From contig NZ_JAJKFK010000005.1 in the NCBI RefSeq assembly GCF_021653975.1, forward strand, positions 531,948-595,947: 64,000 bases of DNA. Reading direction: 5' to 3'. The DNA comes from Amycolatopsis sp. GM8 (GTDB lineage Bacteria > Actinomycetota > Actinomycetes > Mycobacteriales > Pseudonocardiaceae). Every line of letters begins with the position of its first letter. The first letter of the stretch is position 1. A program made the translations under genes and the position numbers. The notes beneath the pieces were generated by a model. The model was not told the origin of the DNA. It did no database searches and was given only the letters and a program-made list of their open reading frames with translations. Shown piece after piece: positions 1 through 7,807 of the stretch.

Positions 1-70
1 CGCCGGCCGCCGCCAGGACCACGTCGAACACCAGCCGCACCTGCCGCCGGCGCGCCGGGCGGTTGGTCAC
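1..70 (-). CDS. N-terminal fragment of a possible membrane protein, cut by window edge
   Basis: A GTG at 68-70 opens a minus-strand frame without a stop to the window edge, reading VTNRPARRRQVRLVFDVV and on. A basic start followed by a hydrophobic stretch would suit the N-terminus of a membrane protein or sensor kinase. It begins 17 bp after the stop of the upstream GAPDH gene on the same strand, so the two could be cotranscribed. Only about 23 codons are visible; the product cannot be named. Confidence 0.3.
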   Translation of the reverse strand, partial: MTNRPARRRQVRLVFDVVLAAAG

Positions 71-86
71 CGTCGGCCCCGCCCGG

Positions 87-1097
87 TCAGCCCAGCTGCC
101 GGGCGACCAGCCCGACGAGGTCGAGCGTGCGCTGGGCGTAGCCCCATTCGTTGTCGTACCAGCCGAAAACCTTCGCCAGCTGCCCGCCGGCCTTGGTCAG
201 GCTCGCGTCGAACACACACGACGCCGGATCGCCGATGATGTCGCGCGACACGATCGGCTGTTCGGTGTAACGCAGGAAATCCTTCAGATCACCGGCCGCC
301 GCCTCCGCGAAGGCCCGGTTCACCTGCCCCTCGGTGACCGGCTCGGCCAGTTCCACCGTCAGGTCCGTCAGCGAACCGTCCTCCACCGGCACCCGGACCG
401 CGACCCCGTCCAGCCGTCCCGCCAGCTCCGGCAACACTTCGCCGATGGCACGCGCCGCGCCGGTACTCGTCGGAATCAGGTTCACCGCGGCCGACCGCGC
501 GCGCCGCAGGTCCTTGTGCGGACCGTCCAAAAGGGACTGGTCGTTGGTGTAGCTGTGGATCGTCGTCATCAGTCCGCGCCGCACTCCGAACGCACGATGC
601 AGCACGTACGCCATCGGGGCGACGCAGTTCGTGGTGCAGGACGCGTTGGAGATCACCGCGTGCCGGTCCGGATCATAGGTGTCGTCGTTGATCCCCATCA
701 CGATCGTGGCGTCGACATCCTTGCCCGGCGCCGAAATGATCACCTTCCGCGCGCCGGCGGCCAGGTGCGCGGCCGCGGCCTCGCGGGTGCGGAACCGGCC
801 GGTCGACTCGATCACCACGTCCACGTCCAGCTCACCCCACGGCAGCTTCGCGGGATCCGCCTCACCCGCCACGTGGATGGTCTGGCTGCCGACGGAGATC
901 GTCGACCGGTGCACCCGCACCGGCTGGGCGAGCCGGCCGTAGGTGGAGTCGAACTCCAGCAGGTGCGCCAAGGTCTCCGGCGGAACGAGATCATTGACCG
1001 CCACCACCTCCACGCTTCGTTCGGGCTGTTCCAGCACGCACCGCAGGAAGTCGCGCCCGATCCGGCCGAACCCGTTGATAGCCACCCGTGCCGCCAT
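87..1097 (-). CDS. gap: Type I glyceraldehyde-3-phosphate dehydrogenase
   Basis: This cytosolic enzyme oxidatively phosphorylates glyceraldehyde-3-phosphate with NAD(P)+ to 1,3-bisphosphoglycerate. The 336-aa protein has the family length. The dinucleotide-binding start NGFGRIGR is near residue 8, the catalytic Cys lies in SCTTNC at about residue 150, and the C-terminus carries WYDNEWGY. The start is the ATG at 1095-1097, preceded by a GGAAGGGA ribosome-binding site; an in-frame upstream start exists but lacks conservation. No pgk or tpi gene follows, so this is probably a second, stand-alone GAPDH copy rather than the main glycolytic one (inference). The family is certain; the physiological direction is not. 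Confidence 0.95.
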   Translation of the reverse strand: MAARVAINGFGRIGRDFLRCVLEQPERSVEVVAVNDLVPPETLAHLLEFDSTYGRLAQPVRVHRSTISVGSQTIHVAGEADPAKLPWGELDVDVVIESTGRFRTREAAAAHLAAGARKVIISAPGKDVDATIVMGINDDTYDPDRHAVISNASCTTNCVAPMAYVLHRAFGVRRGLMTTIHSYTNDQSLLDGPHKDLRRARSAAVNLIPTSTGAARAIGEVLPELAGRLDGVAVRVPVEDGSLTDLTVELAEPVTEGQVNRAFAEAAAGDLKDFLRYTEQPIVSRDIIGDPASCVFDASLTKAGGQLAKVFGWYDNEWGYAQRTLDLVGLVARQLG

Positions 1098-1332
1098 ATC
1101 CGTTCCCTTCCGAGATAGTCGGGAACAGACGAAACGCCGGAACTCTCCCCCACGAACAGGGTTCGAGGTCACTGGTACCGGGGACCTTCGGCTGTCACCC
1201 GGGTCATCACAGACGAGGGTGTGGCTGCGAGGGCCGGGCTTGCGGGTCTTGGGCTACCGCTCTCGCTGTCGAACGCCCCTTGGTGCCGACGGCCTCGACT
1301 GAGGCACCCGCCCCCTTTGGTGACGGCCCGAC

Positions 1333-1977
1333 TCAACCGTTGGCGGACGCCCCTGGTCCGGTCGCGGCGTACCGGGCGGCGATGGTGCGGACGGCCTCGT
1401 CGACTACCTGAGCGACGCGTTCGACGCTCACCTCCCAGCCCGGTACCAGGAGTGTCGGCCAGAAGACGTAGTTGGAGATCATGCCCAGGAACTGGGTGGC
1501 TGCGAGGTCCACGTCCTCGACCCGCACCGTTCCCGCCTCGTGCTCAGCCAGGAGGTAGCCGCGCACGGACTCGAAGTAGGGCATCTTCCCGTGCGAGAAC
1601 TGCGCATGGGCCAGCTCGGGGAACCGCGGCAGTTCGGCGATCACGATGCGGAACAGGTCGGTCATCTGGGCGCGGCCTAGCAGCTCGGCGTAACGGCGAC
1701 CGATGATGGTGAGCCCGTCAACGACGTTGCCTGCCGGCGGCGGATCTTCTTCGTCAGCGGTTGACCAGGACTCGGTCACGATGGCGTCGAAGAGGGCAGC
1801 TTTGCTCGGAAACTGTTTGAACAAGGTGGCCCGCGAAACGCCCGAGCGCTCTGCGATCCGCGCCAGCGACGTCCGGTCGTAGCCCAACTCGAGGAACAGT
1901 GCGGTCGCGGCCGTCACGATCAGCGCGCGCTTCTCCTGGGCGACGCGCTGGTGATACGTCGGTACGACCCTGTTCAT
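1333..1977 (-). CDS. TetR/AcrR-family transcriptional regulator
   Basis: A 214-aa DNA-binding repressor-type protein. The N-terminal TetR helix-turn-helix spans about residues 12-60 (ALIVTAATALFLELGYDRTSLARIAERSGVSRATLFKQF), followed by an all-helical ligand domain. It is divergent from the SDR gene at 2121, and the 143-bp gap contains two copies of a palindrome (1993-2012 and 2039-2062) that are good operator candidates. It most likely represses the SDR/deazaflavin-oxidoreductase operon and itself. The ligand is unknown. The start ATG at 1975-1977 gives the usual TetR length. Confidence 0.9.
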   Translation of the reverse strand: MNRVVPTYHQRVAQEKRALIVTAATALFLELGYDRTSLARIAERSGVSRATLFKQFPSKAALFDAIVTESWSTADEEDPPPAGNVVDGLTIIGRRYAELLGRAQMTDLFRIVIAELPRFPELAHAQFSHGKMPYFESVRGYLLAEHEAGTVRVEDVDLAATQFLGMISNYVFWPTLLVPGWEVSVERVAQVVDEAVRTIAARYAATGPGASANG

Positions 1978-1992
1978 GGGCCGAGCATACGA

Positions 1993-2062
1993 GGTGAGTG
2001 GCTTGACTCGCCACTGTCGCCGGCCTAGTGTCGAGGGAGTGGTGAGTCGATCGGCTCACCAC
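1993..2062. promoter_or_regulatory. Twin palindromic operators between TetR and SDR genes
   Basis: Two sites share one architecture. Site 1 is GGTGAG (1993-1998), 8-bp spacer, CTCGCC (2007-2012). Site 2 is GTGGTGAG (2039-2046), 8-bp spacer, CTCACCAC (2055-2062), a perfect inverted repeat. Their centres are about 48 bp apart in the divergent promoter region. A third perfect palindrome, ATCACCGGTGAT, lies at 2075-2086. Repeated half-sites beside a TetR gene are typical of its operators; binding is inferred. Confidence 0.6.
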
Positions 2063-2120
2063 TGGCCGCCGGTCATCACCGGTGATCCGGTCAGCTACCC
2101 ACTTATCGAAGGAACATCTG

Positions 2121-2900
2121 ATGCTCCGCTTCGACAACCAGACCGTGCTCGTGACCGGTGGGACCGGTGGCCAGGGATCGAGCCACGTGCGCGCCTTTCA
2201 CGCGGAGGGAGCGAATGTGGTGATCGGCGGCATCGACACCGCACGCGGCGCCGCTCTCGCCGACGAGCTCGGGACCCGCGCTCGCTTCGTCCGCCTTGAC
2301 GTGACCGACGAAAGCTCGTGGTCCGCCGCTGTGCTAGCGGCCGAGAGCGCCTTCGGTGCCCTGAACGTGCTCGTCAACAACGCGGGCGTGCAGAACCCGC
2401 CGGCAACAATCGAGAACACGGACCAGGCCACGTGGTCGCGCATCCTCGACATCAACCTCACCGGGACCTTCCTCGGCATCAAGGTCGCAGCCCCCGCTCT
2501 GCGCCGCGCAACAGGGGGAGCCATCGTCAACATCGCCTCCACCATGGGCCTGGGCGGCACGGCGCACTACGCGCCGTACGTCGCCAGCAAGTGGGCCTTG
2601 CGAGGCCTCACCCAAACGGCAGCGCTCGAGCTCGGCCGGGACCACATCCGGGTGAACACCATCCACCCCGGCGTGATCGCGACCCCCTTCATCCACGAAC
2701 CAGCAGCCGGCGCCACCGCGGCAATCGCGGACTTCTACTCACCCGAGCCGTTCGCCATCCCCCGACTTGGAGAGCCGACCGATGTCACCCGGCTTCTCCT
2801 GTTCCTCACCTCAGCAGACGCGTCGTTCATCACGGGGTCGGAGTACGTCATCGACGGTGGACTCCTGCTCGGCCCCGCCCTTCAGGCCGAGGCCGCATGA
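2121..2900 (+). CDS. Short-chain dehydrogenase/reductase (SDR)
   Basis: A 259-aa NAD(P)-dependent oxidoreductase of the classical SDR type. The Rossmann motif TGGTGGQG is near residue 11, NNAG near residue 88, and the Ser/Tyr/Lys catalytic set is seen in NIAST and YVASK. The family acts on alcohol or ketone groups; the substrate cannot be told. The chosen ATG at 2121 has the ribosome-binding site GAAGGAA eight bases upstream. The stop overlaps the next start (ATGA), so the two are translationally coupled and probably act in one pathway under the divergent TetR. Confidence 0.92.
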   Translation: MLRFDNQTVLVTGGTGGQGSSHVRAFHAEGANVVIGGIDTARGAALADELGTRARFVRLDVTDESSWSAAVLAAESAFGALNVLVNNAGVQNPPATIENTDQATWSRILDINLTGTFLGIKVAAPALRRATGGAIVNIASTMGLGGTAHYAPYVASKWALRGLTQTAALELGRDHIRVNTIHPGVIATPFIHEPAAGATAAIADFYSPEPFAIPRLGEPTDVTRLLLFLTSADASFITGSEYVIDGGLLLGPALQAEAA

Positions 2901-3373
2901 GCACTCCAGACACGACCGGATGGAACGACCCCGCACGGGACGCGTCGTTGTCGCACCTGCCCGCTCACATCCGGCGAGGCATCGAGATCACCCCCGCCGC
3001 GGGCACCAGCGAACGGATCATCGACATCACGACACTGGGGCGCCGCACCGGCCGGCCACGCCGCATCGAGATCTTCTTCTACCGAGCTGCGGGCACCACC
3101 TACCTGTGTAGCGGCGCCGGCGGTGCCGCGACCGACTGGCATGCGAACCTGCTCGCCAATCCCAACTTCACCTTCCACCTCAAGAACGGGATCCGCGCAG
3201 ACCTGCCTGCACACGCCACGCCCGTCACCGACCCAGCTGAACGTCAGGCCGTGCTGGCGGAGATCGTCGCGGATCTCAACCAGCCCCACGACCCCGGCAC
3301 CATCCGGCCGACCCGGCTCGAAGACTGGGCTGACAGCCGACTGATGCGCATCAGCTTCCGCCATCAGCCGTGA
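2897..3373 (+). CDS. Nitroreductase-family deazaflavin-dependent oxidoreductase
   Basis: A 158-aa protein resembling the DUF385/Ddn family, whose studied members use reduced coenzyme F420 to reduce quinones or nitro compounds. Supporting segments are TLGRRTGRPRRIEIFFY (about residues 46-62), typical of the family, and the following TTYLCSGAGGAATDWHANLLANP, in the region that binds the cofactor in relatives. The ATG overlaps the stop of the SDR gene. No membrane segment is visible. The F420 assignment rests on family similarity, and the substrate is unknown. Confidence 0.82.
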   Translation: MSTPDTTGWNDPARDASLSHLPAHIRRGIEITPAAGTSERIIDITTLGRRTGRPRRIEIFFYRAAGTTYLCSGAGGAATDWHANLLANPNFTFHLKNGIRADLPAHATPVTDPAERQAVLAEIVADLNQPHDPGTIRPTRLEDWADSRLMRISFRHQP

Positions 3374-3389
3374 CCGCGGATCCCACCAC

Positions 3390-4004
3390 GTGCCCGACGC
3401 CACCGTCTGCGACCGCTCGCACACGTTCGCCCACCCCGATCTGACAACCTTCTGCTTGCCCCGGCGCCTGGCCCACGAGCCGCTCGGCTGGCGGCCCACG
3501 ACGCTGCTGGTCACGATCCGCCGCCACAACTGCACCGGCTGCGGACATGTGTGGCGCCACATCAGCCGTGGTGACAAGTACGTCACCGTGATCACCGACC
3601 TCACACCGGTCCGCGACGGCACCGGACCTGCGCGCCTGCTGGACATGGTCGAGGGTCGCTCCAAGCAGGCCTTCAAGACTTGGCTCATCGAACGCCCTGG
3701 TCCCTGGCGCGACGCGGTCGAGGTGGTCGCGATGGACGGCTGATCGACGACCTCGAGACCGGCGTACCCAAGGCGTTGGCCGAGGTCGCCAAGCTCGGCA
3801 GAACGTTGCAGAAGCGGGGCCGCCGACGCGCTCGCCTACTTCGACCGACCCGGCACCAGCAACGGCCCCACGGAGGCGATCAACGGCAGGCTCGAACACC
3901 TCCGCGGCAGCGCACTCGGGTTCAGGAACCTCACCAACTACATCGCCCGCAGCCTGCTCGAGACCGGCAGCTTCAGGCCCCAACTCCTACACCCTCAACT
4001 GTGA
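3390..4004 (+). pseudogene. Degenerate ISL3-family transposase with internal deletions
   Basis: Fragments of an ISL3-type transposase read in order but not as one gene. From GTG 3390 come VPDATVCD and FAHPDLTTFC, then a jump to RRLAHEPLGWRPTTLLVTIRR, the zinc-finger piece NCTGCGHVWR, the DDE-region pieces RGDKYVTV and DLTPVRDGTGPARLLDMVEGR, and VVAMDG followed by a stop. After a frame change the conserved C-terminus appears: YFDRPGTSNGPTEAING, then NLTNYIARSLLETGSF, ending at TGA 4002-4004. From memory of full-length relatives, three internal blocks are missing. It cannot encode an active transposase. It separates the deazaflavin-oxidoreductase operon from the redox cassette. Confidence 0.85.
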
Positions 4005-4010
4005 AGAGCC
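3991..4010 (+). repeat. Putative right terminal inverted repeat of the ISL3 remnant
   Basis: The sequence accctcaactgtgaagagcc overlaps the transposase stop and reads GGCTCTTCACAGTTGAGGGT on the other strand, a typical ISL3-type end. No matching left end was found between 3330 and 3390, so the left end appears lost. Confidence 0.6.
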
Positions 4011-4030
4011 TGTTACCCGCGCCAGGAGTG

Positions 4031-4540
4031 TCAGCCCTCGTCGCCGTGGTGCTGCGGTGCGGTGTACTGCACGCCGCTCCACGCGGCGCGGGCGCCCGAG
4101 TCACCGATGCGCACCACCTGCACCGCCGAGACCGCGGCGAACCCGACGGTGAGCACCATGAGCACCGGCACCACCACTCGCATCGGGCGCCGGGCCGCGC
4201 CGGGTGCCTCGCGCGGCGCGCGCCGGGCGAACCACACCAGCGCGGTGAGCACCACCAGCAGCGCGGCCACGAAGATCAGCAGCTGGTCGCCCAGTTCCGC
4301 GTGCTGGCGGATCAGCGGGTTGGACGCCAGCCGGTCACGCAGGTCCTCCCCACTGCTGGTCGCGACGGGGATACACACCGTCGCCACGGCGGTGAGACCC
4401 ACCGCGATCCAGCCGTAGCGGCGGCGCGCCGCGGGCCACAGCGCGACGGTCAGCGCGGCCACCACTGACAACGGCACGAGCACGACCACCGCATGCACGA
4501 CCAGCACGTGCAGCGGCAGACCAGAGATGAAGACAGGCAA
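4031..4540 (-). CDS. DUF2231-like four-helix membrane protein
   Basis: A predicted inner-membrane protein with about four hydrophobic segments: LHVLVVHAVVVLVPLSVVAALTVAL, IAVGLTAVATVCIPVA, LLIFVAALLVVLTALVWF and VVVPVLMVLTVGFAAVSAV. The opening GLPLHVLVVHAVVVLVPL resembles the DUF2231 family. I chose the TTG at 4538-4540 because GGGGAG lies six bases upstream; the ATG at 4621 would add 27 unlikely residues. It is divergent from the ferric-reductase-like gene at 4657 and may serve the same redox module (inference from position only). Confidence 0.7.
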   Translation of the reverse strand: MPVFISGLPLHVLVVHAVVVLVPLSVVAALTVALWPAARRRYGWIAVGLTAVATVCIPVATSSGEDLRDRLASNPLIRQHAELGDQLLIFVAALLVVLTALVWFARRAPREAPGAARRPMRVVVPVLMVLTVGFAAVSAVQVVRIGDSGARAAWSGVQYTAPQHHGDEG

Positions 4541-4656
4541 GGCGAACTCCCCATTGACGATCTCGACGCGCCCAGCCTTCCGGGCAAATCTGGGAGCTTT
4601 CTTGGAGCCGGGGCGCTCCAAGGTTTCACCCAGAAAACGCGCCGAGACTGGGCTTC

Positions 4657-5979
4657 GTGAACGCGAGATGGTGGTTGTTCGCCCTGGTGGGCCTCAACGC
4701 GGCGTGGGTCACCGACCTGTTCGTCCTCGGTCACGAACTCGACGCGCCCGGCGGGATGCTGACCGCGGTGGGCCGGCTGACCGGGCTCTACGGCGCTCTC
4801 GCGCTCGTGCTCCAACTGGTGCTGATCTCGCGGCTGCCGTGGCTGGAAAGCCGGCTGGGCCTGGACCGGCTGACCCTGTGGCACCGCTGGACCGGGTTCT
4901 GGGTGGTATGGCTGGTCGTCGCGCACGTCGTGTTCATCACGCTCGGGTACGCGGCGCAAGACGGCTCGTCCGTGCTCGGCGAGGTGGGCACGCTGGTGTT
5001 CCACACCGACGACGTGCTACTGGCGGCAATCGCGTTCGTCCTGCTCCTCGTCGTCGGCGTGACCTCGGCCCGCGCGGCACGGCGGCGGCTGCGCTACGAG
5101 TCGTGGCATCTCGTGCACCTACTCGCCTACCTGGCGGTCGTGCTCGGGTTCCTGCACCAGGTGAGCATCGGCCAGGACTTCATTGGGGCGCCGGTCGGCC
5201 GCCTGTACTGGTGGTCGCTCTACGGTCTGGCGCTGGGCGTGGTCGCGGTCTCGCGGATCGGGCTGCCGCTAGTGCGCAACCTGCGGCACCGGCTGCGGGT
5301 GGAGTCGGTCGTGGCGGAAAGCCCCGATGTCGTGTCGGTGGTGATCACCGGCCGCGCATTGGGCATGCTGCCGGCGCGGGCCGGGCAGTTCTTCCTCTGG
5401 CGGTTCCTCACCCGCGGCCACTGGTGGGAGGCCCATCCCTATTCGCTGTCCGCCATGCCGGACGGGCGGCGGCTGCGGATCACCGTCAAGGCGCTCGGCG
5501 ACGGCAGCGCCTGGCTGCGGCATGTCCGGCCCGGTACGCGGGTGCTCGCGGAGGGCCCGTACGGCGCGTTCACCGCGCGGCGCCGGACCCGGCGCAAGGT
5601 CCTGCTGATCGCCGGCGGTGTCGGGGTGACCCCGGTACGCGCGCTGCTGGAGGAGTTCGTGGCCGGGCGGCGGGACGACATCGCGCTGATCTACCGGGCA
5701 AGCACCAGCCGCGACGCCGTGCTCGCCGACGAGCTGCGGTGGCTGGCCGCCCAGTGCGGCGCGCGCATTTTCGTGGTGCTCGGGCCGTCTACGGCGATCG
5801 GCCGCTTCGGTCCGATGATGGGACCCCAGCATCTGGCCGCGATGGTGCCCGACATCCGGCACCGCGACGTCTACCTGTGCGGCCCGCCCGGGATGGCCGA
5901 CGCCGTCCGGAGCACGCTCGCCGAACTGGGCGTCCCCGACAGGCAGTGCCACACCGAACGTTTCGCTTTCGCGGCCTGA
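4657..5979 (+). CDS. Membrane ferric-reductase-like oxidoreductase with FAD/NAD(P) domains
   Basis: A 440-aa fusion protein. Residues 1-205 hold about six membrane helices of the ferric-reductase type, with paired histidines (LWHRW, VAHVVF, SWHLVHLL, FLHQV) fit to bind haem. After about residue 210 comes a ferredoxin-reductase-like part with an FAD motif (HPYSLSA), an NAD(P) motif (GGVGVTPVRALL) and the terminal CGPPGM. It should pass electrons from cytosolic NAD(P)H across the membrane. The next two genes encode an exported FMN-binding protein and its flavinyl transferase, so the likely acceptor is that covalent FMN (inference). Start is GTG 4657. Confidence 0.88.
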   Translation: MNARWWLFALVGLNAAWVTDLFVLGHELDAPGGMLTAVGRLTGLYGALALVLQLVLISRLPWLESRLGLDRLTLWHRWTGFWVVWLVVAHVVFITLGYAAQDGSSVLGEVGTLVFHTDDVLLAAIAFVLLLVVGVTSARAARRRLRYESWHLVHLLAYLAVVLGFLHQVSIGQDFIGAPVGRLYWWSLYGLALGVVAVSRIGLPLVRNLRHRLRVESVVAESPDVVSVVITGRALGMLPARAGQFFLWRFLTRGHWWEAHPYSLSAMPDGRRLRITVKALGDGSAWLRHVRPGTRVLAEGPYGAFTARRRTRRKVLLIAGGVGVTPVRALLEEFVAGRRDDIALIYRASTSRDAVLADELRWLAAQCGARIFVVLGPSTAIGRFGPMMGPQHLAAMVPDIRHRDVYLCGPPGMADAVRSTLAELGVPDRQCHTERFAFAA

Positions 5980-5991
5980 AAGGAGCTCCCG

Positions 5992-6420
5992 ATGCGCAAG
6001 GCGCTCGTCATCGCGTTGCTGGGTATCGCGGCCGTGCTGCCGTTGGTGCGCTACCGGCCGGCGCCCGCCGGCGCACACCCCGTCGCGGCCCCGGCACCCG
6101 CGGCGTCTTCGTCCATCGCCTCGGCACCGCCGAACCCGCCCGGCAACCAGTCCGTTGTGGACGGTCCGGAAGTCGACAGCGACTTTGGTCCATACCAAGT
6201 GCGGGTGACCTTCAGCGGCACCCGGATCACCGATATCGCACTGATCACCGAACCCGGCGACCGGCACAGCCAGCGCATCGCCAATGCCGCCGCGCCGACC
6301 CTGCGGCAGGAAGCCTTACAGGCGCAGAGCGCGCACATCGACACCGTCTCCGGCGCCACCGCGACCAGTGAGGCCTATGCGCAGTCGCTGCAAGGCGCAC
6401 TGGATGCGAAGGGACACTGA
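5992..6420 (+). CDS. Exported FMN-binding domain protein with flavinylation motif
   Basis: A 142-aa protein with an N-terminal signal or anchor (MRKALVIALLGIAAVLPLV), a Pro/Ala-rich linker to about residue 50, then an FMN-binding domain. The motif D117-T-V-S-G-A-T123 matches the site to which ApbE attaches FMN through a phosphodiester bond to the Thr; T123 is the expected acceptor. It lies 12 bp after the oxidoreductase and its stop overlaps the apbE start by one base. It probably acts outside the membrane as an electron carrier. Confidence 0.9.
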   Translation: MRKALVIALLGIAAVLPLVRYRPAPAGAHPVAAPAPAASSSIASAPPNPPGNQSVVDGPEVDSDFGPYQVRVTFSGTRITDIALITEPGDRHSQRIANAAAPTLRQEALQAQSAHIDTVSGATATSEAYAQSLQGALDAKGH

Positions 6421-7145
6421 TGCGGCTGGTACGGCAGATCATGGGCCTGCCGATCTCCCTCGACCTGCCCGACGATGAACAAGACGCGGCCGAGCGGGCC
6501 TTCGCCTGGCTGCGCGAGGTGGACCGGAGATTCAGCCCGTTCCGCGACGACAGTGAGGTCACGCAGTTCGATCCGGACGGGCCGCACAGCGCGGAAATGC
6601 GCGAGATCGTGGGCTTGTGTGAGACCTATGAAGGGCTCAGCGGCGGCGCTTTTCGCGCCCGGTTGCCGGGCCGGGGTTTCGATCCGTCCGGCATCGTCAA
6701 GGGCTGGGCGGCGCAGCGCGCGGGCGAGTTGTTGCGTGCGGCCGGGGTGACGCGGTTCTGCCTCAATGCCGGCGGTGATGTCATCGCCGCGGGCCGCACG
6801 TGGTCGGTCGGGATCCGCCACCCCGACCAGCCGATGGCGGTGTGCGCGGTGCTCGCCGTCCGCGACCGCGCGGTCGCGACCTCCGGCAGCTACGAACGCG
6901 GCGAGCACATCTTCGACGGCCGCACCGGACGGCCCGCACGAGAACTGGTCAGCCTCACCGTGGTCGCCGCCGACCTCACGACCGCCGACGCGGTCTCCAC
7001 AGCCGCCTTCGCTCTCGGCCGCGACGGGATCAGCTGGGCCGCCGCCCAGCCTGGTTGTCTCGTACACGCCGTCGATGCCGAACGCCGGGTGCACCGCTCC
7101 GCCGCGCTGCGCGATCTGCTCGTCTCACCAGGCACAATGGCGTGA
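6420..7145 (+). CDS. apbE: FAD:protein FMN transferase
   Basis: A 241-aa ApbE-family enzyme that moves FMN from FAD onto a Thr of a target protein, using Mg2+. Visible family segments are VDRRFSPFRDDSEV (about residue 34), GFDPSGIVKGWAA (about 86), NAGGDVIAAG and the metal-site stretch TTADAVSTAAFALG. It is shorter than many ApbE proteins of about 300-350 aa and lacks a lipoprotein signal, so it may work before or at export. The obvious substrate is the preceding protein, with which it overlaps by one base (TGATG). Confidence 0.9.
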   Translation: MRLVRQIMGLPISLDLPDDEQDAAERAFAWLREVDRRFSPFRDDSEVTQFDPDGPHSAEMREIVGLCETYEGLSGGAFRARLPGRGFDPSGIVKGWAAQRAGELLRAAGVTRFCLNAGGDVIAAGRTWSVGIRHPDQPMAVCAVLAVRDRAVATSGSYERGEHIFDGRTGRPARELVSLTVVAADLTTADAVSTAAFALGRDGISWAAAQPGCLVHAVDAERRVHRSAALRDLLVSPGTMA

Positions 7146-7807
7146 TGAACCCCCGGGTGCTGGTGGTGGAGGACGACCCGCGGCTGCTGGCCATGCTCAC
7201 CCGGCTGCTCGCGGAGGAGGGCTACGACGTCGATGAAGCCGCCGACGGCCAGCGCGGTCTGCACCTGGGGCTCACCCGCGGCTACGACGTGCTGCTGCTG
7301 GACCGCGGGCTGCCCGCGGTCGACGGGCTCGACCTGCTCGCCCGCCTGCGCGGGCGCGGCGTGGTGACTCCCACGCTGATCCTGTCCGCGCTCGCGAATC
7401 CCGCCGACCGGGTGGTCGGTCTGGACGCCGGGGCCGAGGACTATCTCGCGAAACCGTTCGACATCGACGAACTGCTGGCGCGGCTGCGCGCCCTGCGCCG
7501 GCGGCACCTCGACACCGCGCGCACCCTGCCCCTGCCCGGCGCGCGGCTCGACCTCGACACCCGCCTGGTCACCCGGGACGGGACCGAGCCGGTCCGGCTG
7601 TCTGAACGCGAATGCGCCCTGCTCGCGCTGCTGGCCACCCGGCCAGGGCACGTGTTCTCCCGGACCAGGCTGCTTTCCCTGGTCTTCGACGACGCCGAAA
7701 ACGAGGCCGTGGTCGACACCTACATCCATTACCTGCGGCGCAAGCTCGGTCGCCGGATCGTCGACACCGTCCGCGGACGCGGCTACCAGCTCGGCCGGGC
7801 CGCGTGA
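7145..7807 (+). CDS. OmpR/PhoB-type response regulator
   Basis: A 220-aa two-domain regulator. The receiver domain has the acidic pair D10-D11, phospho-acceptor D53 (LLLDRGLP) and K103 (YLAKPF). The C-terminal winged helix spans about residues 130-220 and ends VDTVRGRGYQLG. It overlaps the apbE stop by one base and the kinase start by four (GTGA). It probably controls the redox cassette in response to a signal sensed by the kinase; no binding site could be assigned. Confidence 0.93.
   Translation: MNPRVLVVEDDPRLLAMLTRLLAEEGYDVDEAADGQRGLHLGLTRGYDVLLLDRGLPAVDGLDLLARLRGRGVVTPTLILSALANPADRVVGLDAGAEDYLAKPFDIDELLARLRALRRRHLDTARTLPLPGARLDLDTRLVTRDGTEPVRLSERECALLALLATRPGHVFSRTRLLSLVFDDAENEAVVDTYIHYLRRKLGRRIVDTVRGRGYQLGRAA

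Noticed and set aside
1138..1260. Possible tRNA or riboswitch upstream of gap (GGTTCGAGGTC present)
   Set aside because: The T-arm-like word has no matching stem and no cloverleaf can be built round it.
4527..6371. 614-codon plus-strand open frame
   Set aside because: It is the shifted frame of the ferric-reductase-like and FMN-binding genes; very Arg/Gly/Ala-rich, no domain, typical shadow in high-GC DNA.
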